From: Bradyrhizobium lablabi
Lineage (GTDB): Bacteria; Pseudomonadota; Alphaproteobacteria; Rhizobiales; Xanthobacteraceae
Assembly: GCF_018129385.1 (NCBI RefSeq)
Contig: NZ_JAFCLN010000007.1
Location: 124,001-188,000, forward strand
DNA length: 64,000 bases
Direction: 5' to 3'
Shown here: positions 1 through 8,306 of the stretch, piece by piece
Layout: every line of letters starts with the position of its first letter
Position numbering within the stretch: the first letter of the stretch is position 1
Position numbers and translations under genes: made by a program
The notes under the pieces: generated by a model
Database searches by the model: none
Seen by the model: only the letters and a program-made list of their open reading frames with translations
Told to the model about the DNA's origin: nothing

Positions 1-1
1 T

Positions 2-439
2 GCCGGGCATTTTGTAAAGATGATCCACAACGGTATCGAGTACGGCCTGATGCAGGCTTATGCCGAGGGTTTTGACATTCTCAAGAATGCCAATATCGAG
101 GCGCTGCCGCCCGAGCATCGCTTCGACCTCGATATCGCTGATATCGCAGAAGTGTGGCGCCGCGGCAGCGTGATCCCGTCATGGCTGCTCGATCTCACCG
201 CATCTGCGCTCGCCGAGAACCACACACTGGATAGTTACTCCGGCTTCGTGGAAGATTCCGGCGAAGGCCGCTGGACCGTCAATGCCGCAGTCGATGAGGC
301 CGTGCCGGCGGAGGTGCTGACCGCGGCGCTGTTTGCACGCTTCCGCTCGCGCAAGGATCATACCTTTGCGGAAAAAATTCTTTCCGCGATGCGTGCCGGC
401 TTTGGGGGCCACAGGGAACCAACCAAGCCGAAGGCTTGA
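2..439 (+). CDS. gnd: 6-phosphogluconate dehydrogenase, decarboxylating (3' end only)
   Basis: The C-terminal 145 residues are visible; the frame is open to the left window edge, so the N-terminal NAD(P)-binding domain lies outside. The enzyme oxidises and decarboxylates 6-phosphogluconate to ribulose 5-phosphate. The stretch [14 protein letters not shown] right at the window start is the classical 6PGDH substrate-binding signature, and [14 protein letters not shown] is typical of the shorter GntZ/YqeC-like class (whole protein usually about 330 residues). The stop lies 5 bases before the zwf ATG, so it heads the same transcription unit as zwf-pgl-gntK. The first complete codon in view starts at base 2. 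Identification is secure; the short-class assignment is an inference. Confidence 0.93.
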   Translation, partial: AGHFVKMIHNGIEYGLMQAYAEGFDILKNANIEALPPEHRFDLDIADIAEVWRRGSVIPSWLLDLTASALAENHTLDSYSGFVEDSGEGRWTVNAAVDEAVPAEVLTAALFARFRSRKDHTFAEKILSAMRAGFGGHREPTKPKA

Positions 440-444
440 TACGA

Positions 445-1956
445 ATGGCAATCAGCACATCAGTCCAGAAGAAGCCCGACCCCTGCTCCTTCGTCATCTT
501 CGGCGTGACCGGCGACCTGACGCATCGCCTCGTGATCCCCGCCCTCTACAATCTCGCCGCCAGCAACCTGCTCCCCGACAAGTTCTGCCTCGTCGGCGTC
601 GCGCGCAAGGGTACGACGAGCGAGAAGCTGCGCGCAGACCTGATGCAGGGCCTGCGCAAATTCGCCACCCGTGCGGTCGATGAGGCAATCGCCAAACGAT
701 TGCTGGATTGCGTGACGGCGATCGAAGCCGACCCGAGAGAACCCGAATCCTTCGACACGATGCGCGACCAGCTCGACAAGCTCGAGGCGGCGCGAGGCAC
801 CGGCGGCAACCGGCTGTTCTATCTGGCAACGCCGCCGGGCGCGTTCTTGCCGATCAGCCGCGAACTCGGCCGCACCGGCATGCTGAAGGAAAACGGCATG
901 TGGCGGCGGCTGGTGGTGGAAAAGCCGTTCGGCACCGATCTGGCCTCGGCCAGGGCGCTGAACGGCGCGCTGCTGCAACTCATGGACGAACACCAGATCT
1001 ACCGGATCGATCACTATCTCGGCAAGGAAACGGTACAGAACATCCTGGTGCTGCGCTTTGCCAACGGCATGTTCGAGCCGATCTGGAATCGCAACCATAT
1101 CGACCACATCCAGATCACGGTCGACGAAAAACTTGGCGTCGGCCACCGCGGCAGCTTCTACGATTCCACGGGCGCGCTGCGCGACATGGTGCCGAACCAT
1201 CTGTTCCAGTTGCTGTCGCTGGTGACGATGGAGCCGCCGGTGAAATTCGACGCGCATTCGGTGCGCTCGGAAAAGGCGGAGGTGCTCTCCGCGATCCAGC
1301 GCCAGAGCGAAGCCGACGCGCTGAATAATTCCGTGCGCGGGCAATATCTGGCCGGCAAGATCGGCGATACCGACCTCGAGGACTACCGCAAGACCGAAGA
1401 CGTCAAGCCGGGCAGCACCACGGAAACCTATGCCGCGTTGAAGCTGACCATCGACAACTGGCGCTGGGCCGGCGTTCCCTTTTACCTGCGCACCGGCAAG
1501 GCGCTGTGCGCCAAGCGCACCGAGATCGCCATCAAGTTCAAGCAGGCGCCGTTTGCGATGTTCCGCGATACGCCTGTCGATCGGTTGTCGCAGAATTTCA
1601 TGATCATTTCGACCGAGCCGACCGAAGGCATCGAGCTACAGTTCAACACCAAGGTGCCGGGCCCGACCATCAATATCGACGGCGTCGAGATGAAGTTCCG
1701 CTACAAGGATTACTTCAAGGCCGAGCCGTCCACCGGCTACGAGACACTGATCTATGACTGCATGATCGGCGACAACATCCTGTTCCAGCGTGCCGACGGC
1801 GTGGAGGCGGGATGGCAGGCGGTGCAGCCGTTCCTCGATGCCTGGAAGAAGGCCGGCGCCGACGGCCTGGAAAACTACAAGGCCGGCAGCGAGGGCCCCG
1901 CCAAGGCGGAAGAGCTGCTGGCGCGCGACGGCCGCAGCTGGCGGAAGCTCGGCTGA
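445..1956 (+). CDS. zwf: Glucose-6-phosphate 1-dehydrogenase
   Basis: Cytosolic entry enzyme of the oxidative pentose phosphate and Entner-Doudoroff routes: glucose 6-phosphate to 6-phosphogluconolactone with NADP+. The protein is 503 residues, the normal family length. The nucleotide-binding motif GVTGDLTHR is at residues 20-28 and the active-site signature YRIDHYLGKETVQ contains D189-H190. The ATG at 445 is preferred over an in-frame TTG at 436, which overlaps the gnd stop; a GAAGG purine run lies about 10 bases upstream. The pgl ATG follows the stop after 2 bases, indicating coupled translation of consecutive pathway steps. Confidence 0.97.
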   Translation: MAISTSVQKKPDPCSFVIFGVTGDLTHRLVIPALYNLAASNLLPDKFCLVGVARKGTTSEKLRADLMQGLRKFATRAVDEAIAKRLLDCVTAIEADPREPESFDTMRDQLDKLEAARGTGGNRLFYLATPPGAFLPISRELGRTGMLKENGMWRRLVVEKPFGTDLASARALNGALLQLMDEHQIYRIDHYLGKETVQNILVLRFANGMFEPIWNRNHIDHIQITVDEKLGVGHRGSFYDSTGALRDMVPNHLFQLLSLVTMEPPVKFDAHSVRSEKAEVLSAIQRQSEADALNNSVRGQYLAGKIGDTDLEDYRKTEDVKPGSTTETYAALKLTIDNWRWAGVPFYLRTGKALCAKRTEIAIKFKQAPFAMFRDTPVDRLSQNFMIISTEPTEGIELQFNTKVPGPTINIDGVEMKFRYKDYFKAEPSTGYETLIYDCMIGDNILFQRADGVEAGWQAVQPFLDAWKKAGADGLENYKAGSEGPAKAEELLARDGRSWRKLG

Positions 1957-1958
1957 CC

Positions 1959-2705
1959 ATGGGCTCGCTCAGCAAGCGCAAGATCATCACGGTGGCCGAC
2001 CCGGCCGCGCTGGCCAAATCCGCGGCAGACCGGCTGTCGGCGCGGGTCTCGGAAAACAACGGACGCATCGCGGTGTGCCTGACCGGCGGCTCAAGTCCGC
2101 GCCAACTCTATGCATTGCTGGCGACGGATGCCTATCGGGGCAAGATCCCCTGGGATCGCGTGCATTGGTTCATCGGCGACGAGCGCTTCGTGCCGGCGGA
2201 CGATCCGCGCAATAACATGAGCGCAGCGCGGCAGATTTTCCTAGATGAGTGCGCGCCGACCGAGAATGTGCACGCCATTCCAACAGATGCCGACGATCCC
2301 AACGCCAGCGCCGAGCAATACGCAGAAGAACTGAAGTCGTTCTATGGCGCCAACAATATCGAGTCAGACCGTCCCCTGTTTGATCTTGTGCTGATGGGCG
2401 TCGGCCCCGACGGGCATACCGCCTCACTGTTCCCGAGCTATCCGGCGCTTGAAGAGACGTCACACTGGGTCGTCGGCGTGCCCAAAGCCAATGTCGAGCC
2501 GTTTGTGCCGCGGGTAACCCTCACCCTTCCCGCGCTGGGCTCGTGCCGCGAAATGCTCTTCGAAGTAGCAGGCACCGACAAACGCGCCATCCTGACCCGC
2601 GTGTTCGGCGGCGAGAACCTGCCGGCCAACCGCGCGCGATCCGCGGGCGAGACCGTCTGGCTGGTGGACCAGGCCGCGCTTCCGGAGAGCTTTCGTGGAC
2701 GATGA
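1959..2705 (+). CDS. pgl: 6-phosphogluconolactonase
   Basis: Hydrolyses 6-phosphogluconolactone made by Zwf. The 248-residue protein has the family motifs CLTGGSSP near residues 40-47, GDERFVP around 73-79 and GPDGHTASLFP around 148-158. The ATG at 1959 sits 2 bases after the zwf stop. The 3' end overlaps the gntK start by 11 bases, so zwf, pgl and gntK probably form one transcript with coupled translation. No unusual features. Confidence 0.96.
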   Translation: MGSLSKRKIITVADPAALAKSAADRLSARVSENNGRIAVCLTGGSSPRQLYALLATDAYRGKIPWDRVHWFIGDERFVPADDPRNNMSAARQIFLDECAPTENVHAIPTDADDPNASAEQYAEELKSFYGANNIESDRPLFDLVLMGVGPDGHTASLFPSYPALEETSHWVVGVPKANVEPFVPRVTLTLPALGSCREMLFEVAGTDKRAILTRVFGGENLPANRARSAGETVWLVDQAALPESFRGR

Positions 2706-3231
2706 AAAAGTCCCTCGTACGGTTCTTTGCGCGCTGATCGTGATGGGCGTGTCCGGCTCCGGCAAAAGCACGATCGCGGAGACGCTCGCAGAGCGGATCG
2801 GCTGGCGTTGCGAGGATGGCGACAGGTTTCACCCGGCAAGCAACATCGCCAAGATGAGCGCAGGCCAGCCGCTCACCGATGAGGACCGCTGGCCCTGGCT
2901 CAAGGCCATCGCCGATGAAATCGACCGCCTGCTCATGAAAGGCGAGCGCGTGGTGGTAGCCTGCTCGGCGCTGAAGCGCGCCTATCGCAACGTGCTTGTT
3001 CACGGGCAAGACGACATCCGCATCGTCTTTCTCGACGGCACGCAGGAACTGATCGCCGGCCGGCTCGCCGCCAGGCGCGGCCACTTCATGCCGCCGGGCC
3101 TGCTGGACAGTCAGTTCAAGACCCTCGAACGGCCAACCGCAGATGAACGGCCGATCGTGGTTTCGATCGACGCTACGGTGGATGCCGTCGTCGACGACAT
3201 TGTCAGCCAATTGGAACTGGACCCCGTATGA
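2695..3231 (+). CDS. gntK: Gluconokinase (GntK/P-loop type)
   Basis: Phosphorylates D-gluconate to 6-phosphogluconate with ATP. The 178-residue protein matches the compact thermoresistant GntK family: P-loop GVSGSGKST at residues 18-26, the CEDGDRFHP region typical of substrate binding, and ACSALKRAYR. The start is GTG at 2695, inside the pgl end (11-base overlap), because it gives the usual short N-terminus before the P-loop. Feeding gluconate in at 6-phosphogluconate fits the neighbouring gnd-zwf-pgl genes. The stop overlaps the next ATG as ATGA. Confidence 0.93.
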   Translation: MDDEKVPRTVLCALIVMGVSGSGKSTIAETLAERIGWRCEDGDRFHPASNIAKMSAGQPLTDEDRWPWLKAIADEIDRLLMKGERVVVACSALKRAYRNVLVHGQDDIRIVFLDGTQELIAGRLAARRGHFMPPGLLDSQFKTLERPTADERPIVVSIDATVDAVVDDIVSQLELDPV

Positions 3232-4028
3232 CCCGCATCAAGCTCGTTGTCTCCGATGTCGACGGCACGCTGCTGACGAAGAACAAGACCCTGACGGATG
3301 CGAGCAAGCAGGCCGCACGGCGGCTGCACGAAGCCGGCATCGGCTTCACCATCGTCTCCAGTCGCCCTACCATCGGCATGGGATTTCTGGTCACCCCGCT
3401 TGCGATCACGCTTCCGGTCGGCGCCTTCAATGGCAGTTCGATCGTCGATCCGCAGCTAAAGCCGATCGAACAGCATCTGATCCCTCCCGATACGGCCCGG
3501 CGCGCCCTCGACGTGCTGACGGATTTCGGCGTCGACATCTGGCTGTTCACCAACGAGCAATGGCTGACGCGCAATCCCGATGGCGAATATGTCGGCCACG
3601 AAAAACTCGCCATCAAGCATGATCCCGTGATCGTTGCCGATTTCGCGCCGTATCTCTCCCGCGCCTGCAAGATCGTCGGCGCCAGCTCGAACGCGGAACT
3701 GCTGGTCCGGTGCGAGGCTGCGATGCAGGCCGCCGTCGGTACGCAAGCCACCGCGGTTCGCTCGCAGACCTATTATCTCGACGTCACGCCGCCGGGCCGC
3801 GACAAGGGCACGTTTGTCACTGACATAGCAAAGCGGCTCGGCGTCCCCCTGTCCGAAGTTGCCACCATCGGCGACATGCAGAACGATCTGCCGATGTTTG
3901 CCAGAAGCGGCGTTTCGTTTGCGATGGGCAATGCGAGCGACGACGTCAAGAAGCGCGCGAAGCATGTCACGGCCTCGAATGAGGAAGACGGGTTCGCGAA
4001 GGCGATGGATGTGATTTTGGCTAAGTAG
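3228..4028 (+). CDS. Cof-type HAD-IIB family hydrolase
   Basis: Predicted cytosolic sugar-phosphate phosphatase of 266 residues. HAD motif I is DVDGT with nucleophile and acid D10 and D12; motif II is in VSSRP (about 43-47), motif III K193, motif IV GDMQNDLPMF with D216 and D220. The large cap between motifs II and III is of the IIB type. ATGA overlap with gntK makes it the fifth gene of the gluconate/pentose phosphate operon, suggesting a phosphorylated sugar or sugar-acid substrate. The actual substrate cannot be read from sequence; family members range from broad phosphatases to mannosyl-3-phosphoglycerate phosphatase-like enzymes. Confidence 0.85.
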   Translation: MTRIKLVVSDVDGTLLTKNKTLTDASKQAARRLHEAGIGFTIVSSRPTIGMGFLVTPLAITLPVGAFNGSSIVDPQLKPIEQHLIPPDTARRALDVLTDFGVDIWLFTNEQWLTRNPDGEYVGHEKLAIKHDPVIVADFAPYLSRACKIVGASSNAELLVRCEAAMQAAVGTQATAVRSQTYYLDVTPPGRDKGTFVTDIAKRLGVPLSEVATIGDMQNDLPMFARSGVSFAMGNASDDVKKRAKHVTASNEEDGFAKAMDVILAK

Positions 4029-4043
4029 TGCCACACCATCACC

Positions 4044-4160
4044 GTCGTCCCTGCGAACGCAGGGACCCATAACCACCGTTGCCAATTGTTGGAAGAGGAA
4101 GCCGCTGCCGTGCCTCGAGAGAGGCCGCAGCGTATGGGTCCCTGCGTTCGCAGGGACGAC
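4044..4160. repeat. Inverted repeat pair, REP-like element
   Basis: Two perfectly complementary 27-base arms (4044-4070 and 4134-4160) flank about 63 bases. Each arm also contains its own palindrome CCTGCGAACGCAGG, so each can form a small hairpin and the whole can form a large one. It fills the gap between the convergent HAD and GH15 genes, so it can act as a bidirectional transcription stop. It looks like one of the dispersed intergenic repeat families common in Bradyrhizobium-type genomes (inference). Confidence 0.8.
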
Positions 4161-4162
4161 AA

Positions 4163-5962
4163 TTATTTTGACCGCTGCACCGCCGGTTTTTCGGTCGTCC
4201 GCTTCGCGCTGCTGAGATTGTGCGCAGTATTGATCAGCGCGATATGGGTCAGCGCCTGCGGGAAATTGCCGGTCTGCCGGCCGGCTTGCGTGTCATACTC
4301 TTCCGCCAGGAGGCCGAGATCGTTAGCTACCTTCACCACCTGGTCGAACAGTGCCTGCGCCCTGTCGATGTTGCCGGCCAGCACATAGGCATCGGCCAGC
4401 CACAGCGTGCAGGCGAGGAATGCGCCCTCGATCGGCTGCGTTTCCTCCGTGACCTCGCGCGGGTCGTGCCGCAGCACGAAGCCGTCCCGCATCAGGTATT
4501 TTTCGACGGCCGCCAGCGTGCCCTGCACCCGCGGATCGGACGGCGGCAGAAAGCCCACCGCGGGCAGCAGCAGGATGCTGGCATCGAGCATTTTTGAATC
4601 ATAGGACTCGACAAAGGCGTTGAGCTCGCGGTCAAATCCCTTTTCGCAGACGTCGCGATGAATGATCGCGCGCAGATCGCGCCACTTTTCGAGCGGCGCC
4701 TTGAAGCCGAATTTTTCCACGCTCTTGATGCCGCGGTCGAACGCCACCCAGCACATGACTTTCGAGAACACATAATGCCGGCCGTCGCCGCGCCGCTCCC
4801 AGATGCCGTGATCCGGCCGGTCCCACACGCCCGAGAGATGCTCCAGCACGGAGCATTCGATCGCCCAGCTTCCTTCGTAAAGCTGAAGCTTTTCCATCCG
4901 CGACTGATGGAACGCGTCGATCAACTCGCCGTAGACGTCGAGCTGCAACTGCGCATGCGCGGCATTGCCGACCCGCACCGGCCGCGCGCCCTCATAGCCG
5001 GCGAGCCACCCGGCCTCCCACTCCAGGAGGCGCCGCTGGCCCATGATGCCGTACATGATCTGCATCAGGGCCGGCGATCCCGCGACGGCGCGCAATAGCC
5101 AGTTGTGCCAAGCCAGCGCTTCTTCGGTGTAGCCGGAGTTCATCAGAGCCAGCAGCGTGAAGGTGGCGTCGCGCAGCCAGCAGAAGCGATAATCCCAGTT
5201 CCTGGCTCCGCCCAGTTTTTCCGGCAACGATGTCGTGGGTGCCGCAACGATGCCGCCGGTTGGGGCGAACGTCAGCGCCTTCAGGGTGATCAGCGAGCGG
5301 AGCACGAGATCGCGGCCCGCCCCTTCATAGGTGCAGCGGCTGCTCCATTCGGCCCAGAAATCCTCGGTGTCCTCCAGCGCCTGAGCCGGATCGATCGGCT
5401 TTGGCACCGCCAGATGCGACGGACCATAGGTGAGCACGAACGGCACGGTCTCGCCCTCGCCGATCTCGAAATCCGCGATCGTGGTCAAATCCTCGCCCCG
5501 GGTCTCGACCGGCGTGCGCAGCACCGTCATGTCCTGCCCGCAGATCGCGAGCAGGCCGTTCTCGTGCTTCCTGACCCAGGGAATGTCGGCGCCGAAGCCG
5601 AAGCGGATGATGAGCTCCATCCGCATCTTGACGCGCCCGCTGATGCCGCGCACCAGCCGCACGACGTCCGATGCGTTGCCGCGCGGCGGCATGAAGTCGA
5701 TGATCGCGACCGTGCCGTCGACCGTCTCGAACTGCGTTTCCAGGATCAGCGTATTGTCCCAGTAGCGGCGCGAGATCTTTGTCGGCTCCGTTGCCGGCGC
5801 GATCAGCCAGCGGCCGTTCTTGCGGGTGCCCAGCAGAGCGGCAAAACAGGCATCGGAATCGAAGGCAGGCCAGCACAGCCAGTCGATCGACCCGTCCCGG
5901 CCGACCAGCGCCGCGGTCTCGCAGTCGCCGATCAGTCCATAATCTTCGATTTTGCAGGGCAA
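4163..5962 (-). CDS. GH15 family glucoamylase/trehalase-like hydrolase
   Basis: A 599-residue (alpha/alpha)6-barrel glycoside hydrolase. The N-terminal super-sandwich begins with the typical IEDYGLIGDCETAALV. The catalytic barrel carries ARNWDYRFCWLRDA at about residues 253-266 and EEYD (E554-E555) followed by TGNFPQALTHIALI. Family members hydrolyse alpha-glucans or trehalose; mycobacterial homologues of this architecture are trehalases, so either activity fits beside the trehalose and glycogen genes. No signal peptide is seen, so it is likely cytosolic. The start is TTG at 5962, supported by GGTGA 7 bases upstream and by the conserved N-terminus; no in-frame ATG is available. It lies 30 bases downstream of malQ, in the same orientation. 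Confidence 0.88.
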   Translation of the reverse strand: MPCKIEDYGLIGDCETAALVGRDGSIDWLCWPAFDSDACFAALLGTRKNGRWLIAPATEPTKISRRYWDNTLILETQFETVDGTVAIIDFMPPRGNASDVVRLVRGISGRVKMRMELIIRFGFGADIPWVRKHENGLLAICGQDMTVLRTPVETRGEDLTTIADFEIGEGETVPFVLTYGPSHLAVPKPIDPAQALEDTEDFWAEWSSRCTYEGAGRDLVLRSLITLKALTFAPTGGIVAAPTTSLPEKLGGARNWDYRFCWLRDATFTLLALMNSGYTEEALAWHNWLLRAVAGSPALMQIMYGIMGQRRLLEWEAGWLAGYEGARPVRVGNAAHAQLQLDVYGELIDAFHQSRMEKLQLYEGSWAIECSVLEHLSGVWDRPDHGIWERRGDGRHYVFSKVMCWVAFDRGIKSVEKFGFKAPLEKWRDLRAIIHRDVCEKGFDRELNAFVESYDSKMLDASILLLPAVGFLPPSDPRVQGTLAAVEKYLMRDGFVLRHDPREVTEETQPIEGAFLACTLWLADAYVLAGNIDRAQALFDQVVKVANDLGLLAEEYDTQAGRQTGNFPQALTHIALINTAHNLSSAKRTTEKPAVQRSK

Positions 5963-5992
5963 ATTTTCGTCACCGTCAATATGCCCCGCCCG

Positions 5993-7951
5993 TTATTCAG
6001 CCGCTTGCGACCGCACGCGCGTCGCAGCCCGGAGCCGCTTCACGTCGATCGATCCCGCAATCTCGTCGATGCATAGCGGCATGCGCCGCCGCCAGTTCGG
6101 ATGTTCGTGCACCGTGCCGGGCACGTTGGGCTGGTCGACCACGCCCAGGAGATCCTCCAGCGCGATCGCCATCAGCCGCGACTTCGTTCGCGCGAGGAAT
6201 TCGGCAATCGCATAGAGCGTGTTGTTCCCAATGCCGTTGTGCCGCAGCACATTGTCCAGCATGGTCAGCGCGTGCCAGCGCGCATCATCGCTTTCGCCGG
6301 GATCGATGCCGAGCGAGCGCTTGAGCTTGAGGTCGCCGAACGAGCGCCAGCCGGCATAGGTCGACAGATCGTGGGTGTTGAAGGTGACGAGCGCGTTCGG
6401 CAGGTAATAGTCGATGTCTCGGAATGCGCCCTGCTCGTCGCGCTCGAACATCATCACAAGGTACGACCAGATGCCCCAGTCACGGGTGCGGTCGCGAAAG
6501 CCCGCCGGCACGGTGCCGAGGTCTTCGCCGATCACCACGCAGCGATTGGCGACGCTCTCCAGCGCGGTGACCGCCAGCATCGCCTCGAACGGCATCGGCA
6601 CATAGACACCGTCGGCGGCGCCAAAGCCCCGCGGCACAAGGTACAGACGCTTCAGCCCCATCACGTGATCCAGCCGGGCCGCGCCGGCATGGCGCATCGA
6701 GGCCTGTAGCATCTGCCGGAACGGCTCGAACGAGCGCTGCTCCAGCCCCGCGGCATTGAAGCCGGCAAGGCCCCAATCCTGGCCCGCGGTGTTGAGCGGA
6801 TCGGGCGGCGCGCCGACGCCAAGATGGCGCGAGATCGCATCCTGCTCGTTCCAGGCATCGAACCCGTTGGATTGAACGCCGACCGCGATATCGAGATAGA
6901 GCCCCACCCGCATGCCGAGTTCTTTGGCCAGCGCGCTGCACGCAGCCAGTTGCCGGTCGGCATTCCATTGCACGAATTCGACGAATTCGATCTCGTTAGC
7001 GTCCGCGCCCTCGCGCAGTTCGGCGCATTTGCCGTCGTCCGGCTGCCGCCATTCCGCCGGCCATTCCCACCAGGGCGTCTTGAACTTGTGCCGGAGCACC
7101 TCGAAACAGGCAAAGTGCGACAGCAGCGCACCTCGTTCCGCGCGGAATTTTGCGAAATCCTCTTTCCGCTCGAGGCTTGCCTTGCTCTTGAAGGCGGCAA
7201 ATGCCGCCTTCAGCGCGCGCCATTTCAGCCCGGCGACCGCGACATAGTCGACGGTCTCGCTTTGCCGCAATCGCGGCGTCAGCTCCATGCTCTCGGTCAA
7301 CGCACGGGACGGAAGCTCGGGAATCCGTTCGACGTCGATATAGAGCGCGTTCAGGAACAGCCGGCTGTTCGGCGAATAAGGGCTGCAATCGCCGGGCTGG
7401 TCGTCGAACAGCACGTGCAGCGGATTGAGGCCGACCCCATCGGCCCCCAGGTCGCTGGCGAGTTCGATCAGGTTTTCGAGGTCGGTGAAATCGCCCATGC
7501 CCCAGTTGCGAATCGAGCGCACGCCGTAAAGCTGAACGGCGAGCAGCCATCCGCGGTCGAAATCGCCGGAAAATGCCTGGTGCGGGGCGACGACCAGCGG
7601 CACATCTTCGATGGTTGAAGCCGCATCCGCCAGCGAAGCCCGGTAGATGCCGAACGGCAGACCGTCGGGCCAGGCGATGATCCGGTCGGACGCCTTACCC
7701 TTGGCGATGGTCTTGCCGTCGGCAACAATCTTCCACTCCACCGGCAGCTTGGCGGCCTCTGAAAGCTCGCTCGTGCCGGGCAAACCGGACCGCAGTACCA
7801 CAGGCTCGGAAAGCAACGCCCGTATGGGCTGTAGCGGCAGCGCCTCGAGGATGGTTTTGAGGGCCGCCGCATCCGTCACGCGGCGGTGGCCCTGTCCGTC
7901 GAGGAATTCCGTCTGGATTCCCAGGGATTTGGCTTTGACAAAAAGGTCCAT
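5993..7951 (-). CDS. malQ: 4-alpha-glucanotransferase (amylomaltase, GH77)
   Basis: Transfers alpha-1,4-glucan chains between maltooligosaccharides, releasing glucose. The 652-residue protein has the GH77 catalytic set: nucleophile D428 in RLDHVMGLKRL, acid/base E476 in VIGEDLGTVP and D528 in NTHDLSTYAGW. An N-terminal extension of about 150 residues precedes the barrel, as in bacterial MalQ. The ATG at 7951 is chosen because the 58 codons upstream look non-coding and carry the promoter. It is followed by the GH15 gene. A perfect EcfG-type promoter lies 77-101 bases upstream, so stress induction is likely. Confidence 0.94.
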   Translation of the reverse strand: MDLFVKAKSLGIQTEFLDGQGHRRVTDAAALKTILEALPLQPIRALLSEPVVLRSGLPGTSELSEAAKLPVEWKIVADGKTIAKGKASDRIIAWPDGLPFGIYRASLADAASTIEDVPLVVAPHQAFSGDFDRGWLLAVQLYGVRSIRNWGMGDFTDLENLIELASDLGADGVGLNPLHVLFDDQPGDCSPYSPNSRLFLNALYIDVERIPELPSRALTESMELTPRLRQSETVDYVAVAGLKWRALKAAFAAFKSKASLERKEDFAKFRAERGALLSHFACFEVLRHKFKTPWWEWPAEWRQPDDGKCAELREGADANEIEFVEFVQWNADRQLAACSALAKELGMRVGLYLDIAVGVQSNGFDAWNEQDAISRHLGVGAPPDPLNTAGQDWGLAGFNAAGLEQRSFEPFRQMLQASMRHAGAARLDHVMGLKRLYLVPRGFGAADGVYVPMPFEAMLAVTALESVANRCVVIGEDLGTVPAGFRDRTRDWGIWSYLVMMFERDEQGAFRDIDYYLPNALVTFNTHDLSTYAGWRSFGDLKLKRSLGIDPGESDDARWHALTMLDNVLRHNGIGNNTLYAIAEFLARTKSRLMAIALEDLLGVVDQPNVPGTVHEHPNWRRRMPLCIDEIAGSIDVKRLRAATRVRSQAAE

Positions 7952-8027
7952 TCGGCACGCGGTTTGCACGCGACAGGAAGGCAATGTCGCGAAATTGTCC
8001 AAATACAGGAAGGAGATAGGAGGTGAT

Positions 8028-8052
8028 AACGCTTCGGCGCGTCGGCTGTTCC
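8028..8052 (-). promoter_or_regulatory. EcfG (general stress sigma) promoter for malQ
   Basis: Reading the minus strand, GGAAC (8052-8048), a 16-base spacer and CGTT (8031-8028) match the alphaproteobacterial EcfG consensus GGAAC-N16/17-CGTT exactly. Transcription would start near 8020, giving a leader of about 70 bases to malQ. Its -35 element is back to back with that of the treS-side promoter in the palindrome GTTCCCGTGGAAC (8048-8060). The 355-base region 7952-8306 holds no convincing gene. Confidence 0.7.
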
Positions 8053-8055
8053 CGT

Positions 8056-8081
8056 GGAACCAACGCCCCTTGAGCGGCTTT
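8056..8081 (+). promoter_or_regulatory. EcfG-like promoter for the treS operon
   Basis: GGAAC at 8056-8060, a 17-base spacer and CTTT at 8078-8081 differ from the EcfG consensus (CGTT) at one position. It points toward treS-mak with a leader of about 215 bases. It shares a 13-base palindrome with the perfect malQ-directed motif. Trehalose genes are known members of rhizobial general stress regulons, which makes the assignment reasonable but unproven. Confidence 0.45.
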
Positions 8082-8306
8082 TCTATATCATCCGGGGCGC
8101 CTCCTTCCCGCAAGCGGGGCGTCATTCCATGTCAGTGGCGGCATCACCGTGACCAAAACAAGTCAAACTGTCGAGAGTGCCCGCGGCACTTTCTCTACCG
8201 GAAATGTTTTTCCGTCGGCCATGGACTGGCGCGATCCGGCAGGCCATATCGTTTCGCTACTGCGCACAGTCGCCCTGCCTTGCCGCCTGGCGTAAGGGAA
8301 AACGCC

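Noticed and set aside
5963..5992. A start for the GH15 gene upstream of TTG 5962
   Set aside because: No in-frame ATG or GTG with a ribosome site exists there; GGTGA before the TTG and the conserved N-terminus fit better.
8006..8078. Shine-Dalgarno-like purine tract followed by GTG and a short frame upstream of treS
   Set aside because: The frame gives about 16 codons with no hydrophobic or conserved pattern, and the stretch coincides with the predicted EcfG promoters.
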